From contig MU400518.1 of the NCBI GenBank assembly GCA_022578965.1, positions 62,001 through 126,000 on the forward strand: a stretch of 64,000 nt of DNA, written 5' to 3'. Source of the stretch: Xylaria sp. FL1777. Its lineage: Eukaryota > Ascomycota > Sordariomycetes > Xylariales > Xylariaceae. Under the pieces are notes generated by a model that had not been told where the DNA came from, ran no database searches, and worked only from the letters and a program-made list of their open reading frames with translations. Positions within the stretch are counted from its first letter, which is position 1, and each line of letters starts with the position of its first letter. Below, in pieces: positions 50,998 through 61,537 of the stretch. The translations under genes and the position numbers were made by a program.

Positions 50998-51518
50998 TTA
51001 GTGATGCTCAACAGGATCATCTTTGCGGTTTTGACGGGCCAGACGGAGGTTCTTATCGACCCAGAATTTGCGAGCGCTCGAGTAGCCGGCGGCGAAGACG
51101 GCGAAAAAAACGACGACACCTGTTTTCATTTTTACGATCAGCCTCTGGTGATCTCTATTGACCGAAATTGCTGAGTCGACCGAGTGTAGACTAACCGAGG
51201 GGGATCAATTCAGCAGGAATCTGTCGGAGCTTTCGTAGACGTTGGGAAACGGTGTGCGCTATATAGTTCAACGACGTTAGCTACTCTTCGCCATATACAC
51301 TCATCTCTCTAGGTATTGTTGTGTCAAGTTATCGACGTGGAGACGAAGTCGCGGTGCTCTGCAGCTAAAATCAACGTATCGACATACCATTCTGGTCCTC
51401 TCGCTATCTGAAATGTTAGTAACGTCATTACATCACACGAGTCGTCGTGGGGAGTACTGACGGGAAGGCTCATCATGCGCCTTGTGGGCACCATGCGGAG
51501 AGCTCGAGTGGCGTACAT
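50998..51518 (-). CDS. NADH-ubiquinone reductase MLRQ / NDUFA4-like mitochondrial subunit (B12D family)
   Basis: Small inner-membrane protein of the respiratory chain; the mammalian counterpart NDUFA4, first assigned to complex I, is a complex IV subunit. Exons 51518-51462, 51403-51388, 51258-51196 and 51119-50998 give 85 residues. MYATRALRMVPTRRMMSL is a mitochondrial targeting peptide; NAHTVSQRLRKLRQIPAELIPLG, VVVFFAVFAAGYSSARKFW (the membrane helix) and VDKNLRLARQN are the family blocks. The second exon is only 16 nt; this choice gives the frame that leads into AHTVSQRL, while using the earlier CAG acceptor at 51408 breaks it. The gene is divergent to COX12 with 442 bp between. Confidence 0.85.
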
Positions 51519-51960
51519 CTTGACAGAAGTGAGGGGAGATTATTCTGCGAAGAATGGGCAATGTTGGTGTGGTGTAAGATGAAGCGTAGGAGTTGACAGC
51601 GGGATACCTTTAGATAGGTAGCAATTGGATGTTGGAGGAGAGAACTGAACCCATCCGACGCTAGCTAGCTTCTGAGCCGGGCAAGCCTACAGCAGCAGTT
51701 CCAGTGGTCCGTGGGAACAGCGGGGCCAGCCACTGAGAGACCTACACTTCGACAAAAGTGGGGTGCCCGTCCAGCTATCCCAAATGTGTCATGCCACCAG
51801 CCCAAAACCGCTCTTCCATGATTCGACAATTGTTCGAGAGCTCTCTACTTACGTCTTCCTGCTCTTCGACATCATTATTGCCTTCCCTGTCATCCGGCCC
51901 TTGAGCAACCCACCGCTCTTTTCCCTTCTCAAGACCATCGCTGCTCGACAACCCTCCAAA
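51519..51960. promoter_or_regulatory. Shared divergent promoter of the MLRQ-like and COX12 genes
   Basis: 442 bp separate the two ATGs and hold no other gene. Both products are small mitochondrial respiratory subunits, so common control from this segment is plausible. A CT-rich stretch lies directly upstream of COX12. No HAP (CCAAT) box was confidently located. Confidence 0.6.
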
Positions 51961-52490
51961 ATGTCTGACGAGGAGCGCGAAACCAAGCCCTTCAAGTTCG
52001 TCACCGGTATGTTGATTCCGTAATGTGCCTCCTCTTTGATCGTTAGCCGAGGGGGGTTGAACGCTGACTGTTTTCCATCTAGCTGGTAAGAAGCTCCCTT
52101 GCTCCACATGACCGATCCTCGCGAAGCGAAGAAACACCATACCGATTCACCTTCTTGATCCTATGTCGACGAAACCGCTCTGATCCCAAGTCTTCCAGGT
52201 GTCGACGCCCGGTTCCCCAACCAAAACCAGACCAAGCACTGCTGGCAGAACTACGTTGACTACCACAAGTGCATCAATGCTAAGGGCGAGGACTTCGCCC
52301 CTTGCCGCCAGTTCTTCCTTGCCTACCGATCTCTATGCCCAAGCGGATGGTATCAGCGCTGGGACGATCAACGAGGTTCGTACAAGCGCCCACACGCAAC
52401 CATCGTAAACCGCCAGCTATGTGGATTATGGTAGGACTAACCGACAATACTGCAGAAGCCGGAAATTTCCCCGTCAAACTCGATGCTTAA
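51961..52490 (+). CDS. COX12: Cytochrome c oxidase subunit VIb (Cox12)
   Basis: Intermembrane-space subunit of complex IV, CHCH fold. Exons 51961-52006, 52199-52375 and 52456-52490 give 85 residues (MSDEERETKPFKFVT, GVDARFPNQNQTKHC, ending AGNFPVKLDA). The twin Cys motifs are CWQNYVDYHKC (CX9C) and CRQFFLAYRSLC (CX10C), as in Cox6b. The first gap, 192 bp, is long; within it TAG-CTG-GTAAG offers a 3-nt exon at 52083-52085 that would add Ala (FVTAGVDARF) and divide the gap into introns of 76 and 113 bp. The last intron starts with GTTCGT. Functional family assignment is certain; the exact first junction is not. Confidence 0.94.
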
Positions 52491-54271
52491 GATGTACATA
52501 AAACCCGAGAAGCGGGGCTAGCATTAAACAGGGGAGACGGGGACAATCACACGATGTAGCATTAGGGTCTTCGGTCGGCCAGCAATTAGACGTGTTGCCA
52601 AACCATGTGCACTCACTATTGATATATGTCCTTTATTGTTTTACTCAGTTCGGGTTTCTAAATCCCAATGATAATACAGCCCGAATGTGAATGGCCAAGT
52701 AGACTATCAGCGGAGCTTGGTGTTGGTACGTTGAAGTATTCTTTCAGTTTCGGGGCGTTATAGCATCACGCGAGTACTGGTCGGGATATTGCAAGTAATA
52801 AGTGAGTGCGCATAGCCGCCTCAGGGTAACACTTGAGGGGCAGATGCATACAGGATCTCTCTAGTTGGCGCATCATCGAGGCTGCTGCCTTACACACATG
52901 CCATTGCTCTCTCATGAGAGCTCCGATAACTAACTTATCCTTCTCGGCGGGGGTTGCCCAATATGAGAGATCTTAGGCAACTTATTACACCGTTACTGAA
53001 AATCTAGTCACTGTCCACTAAGTCGTATATGTTTCCCCTATTCTGCATCGTTTCTCTCCCATGCCAATACCTTCTTCACACCTCACTCCACTACCTATCT
53101 AGTTTGACAACCATCCAGTCCTGCCCTGTGGAGACGAGGTCTCATGCTCCAACAAGGAAGGGTCATCGTAAATCCTGACTGAGATAGTCCAGCATACAGT
53201 TCACTATGATTGCATCCATCATCATATTGTGCTCCTAAACACTAATACTCACTCCCGCAAGGGTTGATATACGGTATCTGCACCAAGCATCAATATGGCG
53301 GTATTCCCGTACAACCGGTTACGCCCAGACTTGCGCCAATATATGTGGGATATTACCTTACTTACCGAAGCGAAGAACCAGATGGTTCTTTTGGACTTTG
53401 GTGCTTCTACGATCTCTCCATCAGGCTTCTTGTTTCACCATTTTTGGTCGTGAGCGGGCGAGGCGCTTCTATTCTTACCGAGAGGATGTTGCCAAGGTAG
53501 ACCGGAAAGGCATTACCTCCGAGGGCAAGCCTTATGCTTGTTTCGGCGATCCAACAGGGACTGTTTATGCTAGTTCGAGTACGACACTTTGATGTCTTTG
53601 TGGTACCTCTCCTTCGGATCTATCCTACCTATTGCCAAGTGTACAGGAGGCCAGTTCTATAGCATATTACAATTCGATGGGAAGACATAGAGATCGGCTA
53701 TTATTCAAGCGTCGATGATTAAAGTGTCAAGACGTGGTAGATCATGAGACCATTCAGCATCTAGCCATATTCTTGAATGTTCAACGTTGGTTTGCAGTTT
53801 TCTTGCCAACTAAATCAGTTACTCGAGTCAATAATTATTACTCTATACACAATTTCGGTACGATAATCATAGCGCAATACATATAATGGTTTGATCCTTA
53901 TCAAGACGTCTAGTGCGCGACGCTTGCCCTTTCCTTGCACCCAGTTATATAGCTACACAGTTATAGCGCAATACATATAGCCTTCGTAGGCAGTTATATT
54001 TGTTTCATTAGGTATTTGTACAGGTACAGTTAAGTACATAGTATTTGATAAGCGATAAGCGACGTACTTGCAACCCAAGAGGACGAAGTGGGTCTTTACG
54101 CATCGGAACCAGGAGTCGGGCCGCCAATTGAGGGTCCACCTGAAATTTATCGAGCCATGGATTGGATATTGGATGGCCTGGACGAAGACGGCTTCAATCA
54201 AGCTCAACACGTCTAATAACAGTAACTGGTTTCGGCGAAACAGTGAGCATAGAAGCTCGCAACCCGACAAG
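52491..54271. other. Intergenic region with a 2EXR remnant
   Basis: Apart from the broken 2EXR fragment at 53295-53592, nothing is supported in this 1.8-kb gap between COX12 and MRP49. Confidence 0.45.
53295..53592 (+). pseudogene. 2EXR-domain gene remnant, frameshifted
   Basis: From the ATG at 53295 the frame reads MAVFPYNRLRPDLRQYMWDI, which fits the 2EXR signature (F-P-x-x-R-L-x-P-x-L-R-x-x-x-W), then NQMVLLDFGASTISPSG and stops at 53459. The coding pattern continues in the next frame as FGRERARRFYSYREDVAKVD and KPYACFGDPTGTVYASS to a stop at 53592. The switch of frame, the short total length and missing downstream parts suggest a decayed gene or a sequencing shift. An intron could also explain the switch, but none was found. 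It is the second 2EXR-type sequence in the window. Confidence 0.4.
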
Positions 54272-55149
54272 ATGGTGAACCCAGGATCGCGCATGCACAA
54301 ACTACAAGTCGTAAGTCTCTGGCCCGTCGAGGAGCCTCGCCAATGGCTGATATCGAAGTAGAAGGTACATAGATAGGTCCAACCATCATCCAAGCAGTCC
54401 ATCCAAGCACGAGTCTGACAGAGCGACCCAATAAATAGATATTGTCATTAAGGCTTGGTCCCGGTGCTGCGATCCTGCCGCCAGAGATAACAAGGATACA
54501 TATGGACTTTGCGGTGAGGATCGATGATGGCCACATGGGGCCGAGGTACGCCTCCTCTGCTCCCTGCGAGTCCGGGGGACCGCCGATGCGATCCATTCTA
54601 TCGCCCTTTCCCGGGCTTCAAAGGTTATTCTAACATATCCTCCGTAGGAAATTCTGGAGACATTGCCTACCACGACTTAAATACTGGAACCCAGCAGTCC
54701 CAATGATAGTAAACCGGGGCATCCCCCAAGACGGCCCTGCGATAATGAGCATCTACTTCCGAAAACGAGAATCCACATCACTTCCAAGTCCGAACTGGGA
54801 AGAAATAGTGCGAAATATGCCGCCTCTAGCCCAGCAGCCACACTCGAGCATAACCCACGAGCATCCAGCCCCTCTCCCCGAAAAAGACGAGACAGTTACA
54901 ACGATCAATATGAAAAACAAGCACTCAGACGAAATCCTCTTAAAATTTCTAAGAGAGACGGGCGCAGCTGTTGTCCACCCCACCCCTGACGAGACCAACG
55001 AGATACGGCAAATCGAAGCGCGTGTGGAGCGCGCCGTTGTAGATCGTGGGATTGTCAAGAAATACATCGAGAGGAGGCGGCGCCAAGAGCGCGCACTCGC
55101 GATCGCTAGACAGGAGGCAGAGGAAATCAAGTTTGACAACATGAACTAG
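54272..55149 (+). CDS. MRP49: Mitochondrial large-subunit ribosomal protein mL61 (Mrp49)
   Basis: Structural protein of the mitochondrial 54S subunit. Exons 54272-54310, 54439-54545 and 54648-55149 (introns 128 and 102 bp) give 215 residues. Splicing joins MVNPGSRMHKLQV to ILSLRLGPGAAILPPEITRIHMDFAVRIDDGHMGPR and then KFWRHCLPRLKYWNPAVPMIVNR, which together are the diagnostic mL61 core (thioredoxin-like L51/S25/CI-B8 fold). The C-terminal half is charged and ends in an Arg-rich helix IVKKYIERRRRQERALAIARQEAEEI. The last exon read alone looks like an unknown protein; the first two exons reveal the family. Confidence 0.9.
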
Positions 55150-56188
55150 GAAAGAAGATATACCTAACAAAGCTGGCTATACAAAAACATGTATTGTATG
55201 GAAGGAGGGCGGCGTGGAAGACGGATGAGACCACCGAAGCCCACCATCTATGTGGTTCTGAACATAAATATATATATCACCAACCGAATATGGAAATTAG
55301 CGAATACTCCAAAACGAAGTCTCTCGCAGTATTGTGTGAGCATGCCAGGCCGCACTCCGTGTGTGTGCGCTTAGCCCACGTAAATTCAGGTATGCCCATC
55401 GTCCTTTTCATCAATACAAAGCTAATTGGATGAAGAGTCAGCCCCTCCTTTGGTTGACCTATGCCGATGTGGCCAGATCATCCAGCAAGTCCCATACTAA
55501 TTCCTATATTCCTAGAATCCTCAAGTGAGTCCGTTCGCAGTTAAATCGTATATACATTTCAGTGCAAAAGCCGAACACACCGATTACCCTTGCAACACTC
55601 TGAGATAAGCCGACCATTTCCACCATGGCCTATTTCAATTTTCAGTCAAGGAAAAGCAACGTGAAAACAATAAACATAAGCCTATGTTTATGACCAGATG
55701 GGGAGCTACGGATGACTTAAGATATGTGTGTCTATATATATATATATATATATCCCTAGTTATCTGAGCTTTTCCCAAGGTCGACATATGCCACTTAGTT
55801 AGCTATTAATTTCTTCTTCGTCAGTATGCCGTTGTTTGCCCGATAGAACATGACGACGATAAGAAGGTGGTTACATGTTATGCAGATGAAATAGAACCCC
55901 AATTTACTTACATAGGATTTCGATGTACTGGGCAGTTCCATCTTACATGAGCGAATCACTATCCGGGGAACGAGACGAGTTCGTTGATTAAACATTGAAT
56001 TATATTCATATCTCATTCTGCACTAAACATACAACATAATACAGATATTGACCTATTACATAAAAAGAAAACCCTTAATACCGTCGTATTCATGCATCAT
56101 GATTTTTCTTCCTCTTCCTTATCCAAGGATCGAGTTGTTGTACGTGGGCTAGGTAAACTGACTACTTAACTAGTCAACGAACCCATTT
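55150..56188. other. Convergent intergenic region
   Basis: About 1 kb between the 3' ends of MRP49 and the Mug190-like gene. It contains the TA microsatellite at 55733-55753. No gene supported. Confidence 0.5.
55733..55753. repeat. TA dinucleotide microsatellite
   Basis: About ten and a half uninterrupted TA units. Confidence 0.95.
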
Positions 56189-59100
56189 TTAAATCTCCGT
56201 CTCGACGTCCGGCTGTCGCCCGCTCAGCGAGCCGACCTTCGTCAGCCGCCGAACGGCGAACTTGGCCTCGTTCTTGGCGAACTGCACGTTGCGCATGGGC
56301 CGCCACTGCATTAGCCCGCGGTGTTGGCGGTGGAGGTCGCGGCTGCGCGACTTGTAGTCGCGGTATTGGGCGATGGGGTTCTTGCTGCTGCTGCTCCTCC
56401 TGGACTGGACCGAGACGCCCGAGTCCGAGCTCCCGGCTCCCCCCGTGGAGCTCGTCCGGGACCTCTTAATATCGTCCTCGTGGGCATCACCGGCTGTGGT
56501 GGCGTCTCGGATGCCCAGGTCCGACTCCTCGTGGTTAATGCCTGGAACGGGTTCGTCTGCGCGCTCGGAGTCGCTGTCGGACTCGTAGTGGTCGGAGGAG
56601 GACTCGTTCTCTTGCTGGCCGCCCGTGTTCTTAGCGGGATCTTCGCCGAAGGCACCGGACCAATCTGTGCCGTCTTTCGCGAGCCACTTCTCCTTATCCT
56701 CGGGCGACCCGGTAGCCAGCACATCCCGGCCTTGCGTCAACGACGCATCGTGTAACTTCTGAATGGTCGGGGGTAGTTCGTTGGAGACCTCTTCCTGTCG
56801 GACTCCCTCGGCAAAACAGGCTTCCCAGGTCTCAATGGTCTCGCGCGAGTCGTTGTCGCTGACGAATCGCAGATGATCAAGGTCAGTGCCGGCCTTGAAT
56901 CTGCCACGGAAGCGCAAACGGCCAACTTCTTCGATCTTGATGTCCGGGATGTCCCTGAAGTTCTCCTCGGTGATGTAATTCTGCGACAGGCGCATTGCGT
57001 TGTTGCACTTCCAAACAGGGATGTCAAAGTCTCGTTCTTCGTTGTCAACCAGCTCTAGCAGCCACACAACCGCGAAATAATCAACGTGGCGCTTTCCGGG
57101 AAGTCGGAATTCGATGAAGATCGGTGAGCGATACCGATATCTGACGGGTAGTCGAAGCTTAGGGCGATTGGTGATGCCACTTATATCCCAGCGCACGGTA
57201 TCCCCTTCTACGATGCATTGATCACGCTTAATTGTTGCGGAGCTGCCACCAGTTCTCATAGTAAGTTTGACTTTGCCCTTCTCTGTGCCGGCGAAAGTGG
57301 ACGTCGTGAGGCTATCGGATTTGAATTCAAATGTGCCGACATCCCAGCCAAGCTGTGGAGGGGGTAACTTCAACTCAACAGAGCGGAAAAGGAGCGAAAT
57401 TCGAATACGACCATAACCAATGCCACCATCTAAAGGATACCAACGGGTCGACTAATCCAAGTCAGTTATTTAGTTGTCAAGTAAAGAGTCTTTATACGGC
57501 TTACCTGGCTGCTGGTTTGCAAAATTTCCGAGAGTTTAAGAGGGACTACACCAATAATCGGATCGTGCTGCCTATTCCTGGAGTCACGAACGGTGACTGT
57601 GACAATTGAAGATCGCCAGTCTCGAACAAACCGTTCTGTTCCAGCATTGAAAATTGGCTTCGAAGAGACTACCTTAGTTCTTGTCTTGTAGGCCTATATG
57701 CAGCATTAGCCAAAATTTGTTACAAGATGAGGGATTCCTTGCACCTACCAATTCGTCATTCAGGCAGATGGTGCAGTAAGCACTCGGCAAGGTTTTGGCA
57801 GCCTCTTCCTTGATTTCGCCGGCGTCTCTTGCCGGCTCGTATTCTTTTCCACCTTTGCGTTTGCCGCCCCGAGACCCTTTGACATTGGCTAGCTCTAGAC
57901 TGACTATCTGATGTACCACAATGCTTAGGATACCCGAAGGGAAGAGTGGATCAGGAGGTGTATGGGTCACGGCATCTTCCTCAGCGGTGTCAATAGCACC
58001 CTTGTCGTCTTGCAGCTCCTTCTTGTCCCGAAGTTCCTTAGGCAAGCTAATGTCTTTACCATCAGTTCGCAAAGCGGCCCGGAACTGAGTTTTGCCAAAG
58101 AAGCCAACTTCCCAGTGTAGCTCACCGGGCATTTCACTCCCGGCCTTGACGCCGCGAAGCTTCGAAACCTGTGGGTATACCTTGCCTGGATGCTGGATCA
58201 ATTTTTGTAGTGAAAGCTCAACCTTGCCGACAACGTCATCGGCACTTGAGCGATCACTGTCCCAAAGTTCCATAGACAGTTGTTCGTCAGCTTTAATGAG
58301 GTCAGACGTGACCATGAGAGCGCAGCTTTCCTCGAAGACAGGATTCAGATCATCTTGGATAACACGAGTACAATACATAGGTTTGCCGAATTTGGAGAAG
58401 CTGACGGTGATGTAGGGATCGGAACCACCACCTTCGGAACCACGTCGATCCTGCTTTGACAGACCGACAGCCTTGTGGATACGAATGAAAAGGATCCCCA
58501 AGGCATTGGTTTCTTTTTGGATATCATCGCCTTGAAGCATCTTGCCAAGATCAAGCGTCAAGCTTTTGGGAGCCACATACATACCGGCAGCAGTCTTGAT
58601 TGCCCAATTGACGAAGTTGGATATCAGGGGCAGGTTCAAGATATTTACACCACGCTCGATCATAGGTGTGCAACTAGCTTCGACTTTAGGGACTCCCATC
58701 AAAGTTAACGTCACGGCTTTGAGGAATGGCGGCTCAGGAGACATCTGCAGCCTAAGTCTCACCGTGCCAACAAGGCCATTGAGTTCCACCCCTAGTACTC
58801 GTTAGATTCAAGTGCTTCGTTTTGAGATATCGTGAGTACTTACATATGGGTAATGGAACACCGAAAAGCCCTTTGATACCCAGAAAGAAGATCAATTGCA
58901 TACCCATATTGGAAGCCTTCGCAGACACAGATTGTGCAGATGGTTTGGCATGATACGCAAATGACGCTTCGAGGTTGTAATAGTCACCGCCCTCTTCGTT
59001 AGCTGCGACTTCTTGCGGATCTTTGTTTTTCTCATTCTGCTTATGCATCTCGTCTTTGATTTCTTTCATATGCCCATCCGGAAGGGCCCGTAAACTTAGG

Positions 59101-60105
59101 ATACGTAGTGGGTTGTTTCCTTGGGAAATATCGGCGACTTTCACGTTTTCGATAACGCCAGGCACTGAGGCTTGCATGACATCCTACTCCAGTTAGACTT
59201 TAATCTGACGACTCAACCTAGACGTGACATACCTCTAGTGTGTCAGCCACTGAGGCGAACATCTCAGGGTTTATCAACCCCCAAACAATTCCAAGCAGAG
59301 AGTTCATCCACTCAACCGATTCAGGGATGAGGTTCACAACAGCCGTTTCGCCTCGCTTCTGCTCGCTTGACCATTCTATGTCGCGACCGCGGCGTATCAG
59401 ATCCTTCATCCAGAGGAAGACGCCGGAAGTAACACATATTGACAAAGGTATAAGGCCGAGGAGTCTGCCTCCAAAGGACTTGCCAAAAAAGATGATAGAA
59501 AAGAAAACAGCTATGCATAATATAGCGGCGCGCTGCTCGATGACGTTATACATAGGTTCATAGCTAACGGAGGGAGTTGGATGAAATAGAACATTGGTCT
59601 TTTCGCCGTGAATTGGCACGTCAGATGTAGAGCCTTCGGAAACGGGATCGGGAGGTGCAGTGATATCTTGATTCTTTCGATATTCCTCCCCGGACTGTGT
59701 TGCCTCGGTTTTGACGGGTGTATCTTTGCCTAAATTTGCGTTTGGTATAGATAACTACACAAACCCACTGTTAATGAACGTAGTATGTGTTTGGGTAATG
59801 ATAAGAGAACATACAGTTGGATTCTCAACCGCCTTTTTGAAGTCGATATTAATATCGTCTATCTGGACCTCTTTGCCAGTAACGGGGTCGGTGACAACCC
59901 TCCCATGTCCAGCAAGGTGGCCATTTTCGGGTCGATGCTCTGTAATATCCTTGTTCTTCCTATTTACCTTTAGGTCGGCGTCGATCTTGGCATCGCGTGC
60001 TTTCTTGTCCCTATCAAGTGAAGCAGCGAACTCCTTGATGTTTGGAATGCGGTTAAGCCCGGAGTAGTGGCCTCCCGGATGGACATGTTCCTTCTCCGCA
60101 GACAT
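56189..60105 (-). CDS. Mug190/tricalbin-like SMP- and C2-domain membrane-contact-site protein
   Basis: Predicted ER-anchored lipid-transfer/tethering protein. Exons 60105-59815, 59754-59233, 59183-58844, 58791-57749, 57693-57505 and 57451-56189 (introns 49 to 60 bp) give 1215 residues. Two hydrophobic segments at about 173-187 and 195-212 form an ER hairpin. An SMP domain follows (WMNSLLGIVWGLINPEMFAS, then VELNGLVGTVRLRLQMSPEPPFL and APKSLTLDLGKML). The first C2 domain has GILFIRIHKAVGL and GGSDPYITVSF; a second has SGILSIVVHQIVSLELANV and VTVRDSRNREHDPIIGVVPL. The C-terminal third is unlike C2, acidic and Ser-rich, ending basic. Domain order matches fission yeast Mug190 rather than the classical tricalbins. 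The role at ER-plasma membrane contacts is by family. Confidence 0.9.
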
Positions 60106-61537
60106 GATATTAAGGCCAATTCATGTGTGTTCCTTGGATGATTAATCGAATTCTGAGACGATAAGAATGAGAAATACGTTGAGAGGGAAATAATGGAAAT
60201 GGACCCTATAGTAACCGCCGTCCTTGGGAGGTCCTAGATGTAAGAGTATTGTCCGAATTGGACAGGGTGGGATATCCCAAAGCGTGAAACACCAAGTATA
60301 AGAAGACGGGCAGAGGGAAGAGAGAAGAGACAACAGGTTTATTAAACTTGTATCTAGATACGGTACCGGTTTTTGGGATCAGATTAGACATCTGGTGTTG
60401 AGGCTATGATGTAGACCTACCTTAGCTTATCACTCGAGGGGTGGATAGGTAAGACTCTATGGGCATACTAAGGTAAAACCAGCATTGCTTGTTTTGGGCC
60501 AGTCCTACATCATACCTACCCAAACGCGTTCCGTCTTCGTACTACAGCTAGCTATCTACTATAAAGCAGGCAGCGTGTGCGCGAATAGTTGGTGGGCGAA
60601 TGGATGGTAGGTGTCTCTCAAGATGTGGATGACGTCAGTGGTGTAGTGCTCAAAGAACTTAGTGGAACCTCGAATGTACTAACAACCTCCCTACTCACCG
60701 GTATGCTGTGCGACCTACTAAGTAAGTAGTAGTAGTGTTTCCTTAGGTAGGCACTATAAAGCTGAAGCTCTTGCGTCATAATAGTGCTACAGGTCATTCA
60801 GCTTTGCGACTTGCCCGGTAATTTATTTCTTTATCTACCTCTGATCCCGCACTACGTAATCGATGCCAGAGAACCTTGGCACTAGTCGCTTATCGGGTTT
60901 CCCTCTACTTTTCCGATCCATGCCCCGTGGTTGCATACATATACCGGGAGATCGTCAGATCATCAAGATTTATAGGAGACGCCCAACATATAGCATATTA
61001 TATATCACAGCGCCTAGCTGGGAAACCATCCTACGTCCTAGGTTGTCCTAGCCACGCACTAAGTTGTCGGTATTATAAAATCTTAGTGGGAAGGTCAAAA
61101 TACTTGTTAGATAACCGTTCTAATACAATATATATCCCGCGAAAAGGCACTACGCTAGTCCTCATAACTTCGTGTTATCATTCACGCCTATACAGCTAAA
61201 CTAGCAGCAAGACAAACGATGTTATTACATGACCAAATAATAAAAGACCAACCTGGTCAATATCTGATGCTAATAGTAATAACTATTTTGACCTAGTAAT
61301 CACCACCCACCCACCTACCCCTAGATACCAAAAGGGGGCTCACCCGTAAACTAGCCCGATCGCAATGCAGTGAATCCTTGTTCGCCGTGTGGCCGATATG
61401 CGTGTAAAACCATCCCATACTGTAAAACCCCCTCGCTGAATCATAAGTCGCTTATCATGGAACCCATATCCGTCGTTTCGCGTGCGGCCGAACCACATGT
61501 GTATGGTCGGCCACTGTCCAACTCGTCATCATCAGAT
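60106..61537. other. Intergenic region
   Basis: About 1.4 kb upstream of the Mug190-like gene. Short plus-strand frames near 60863-61199 overlap each other and show no family. Nothing further seen. Confidence 0.45.

Noticed and set aside
55795..56016. 73-codon minus-strand frame
   Set aside because: Short, AT-rich and without homology; it lies in the 3' flank of the Mug190-like gene.
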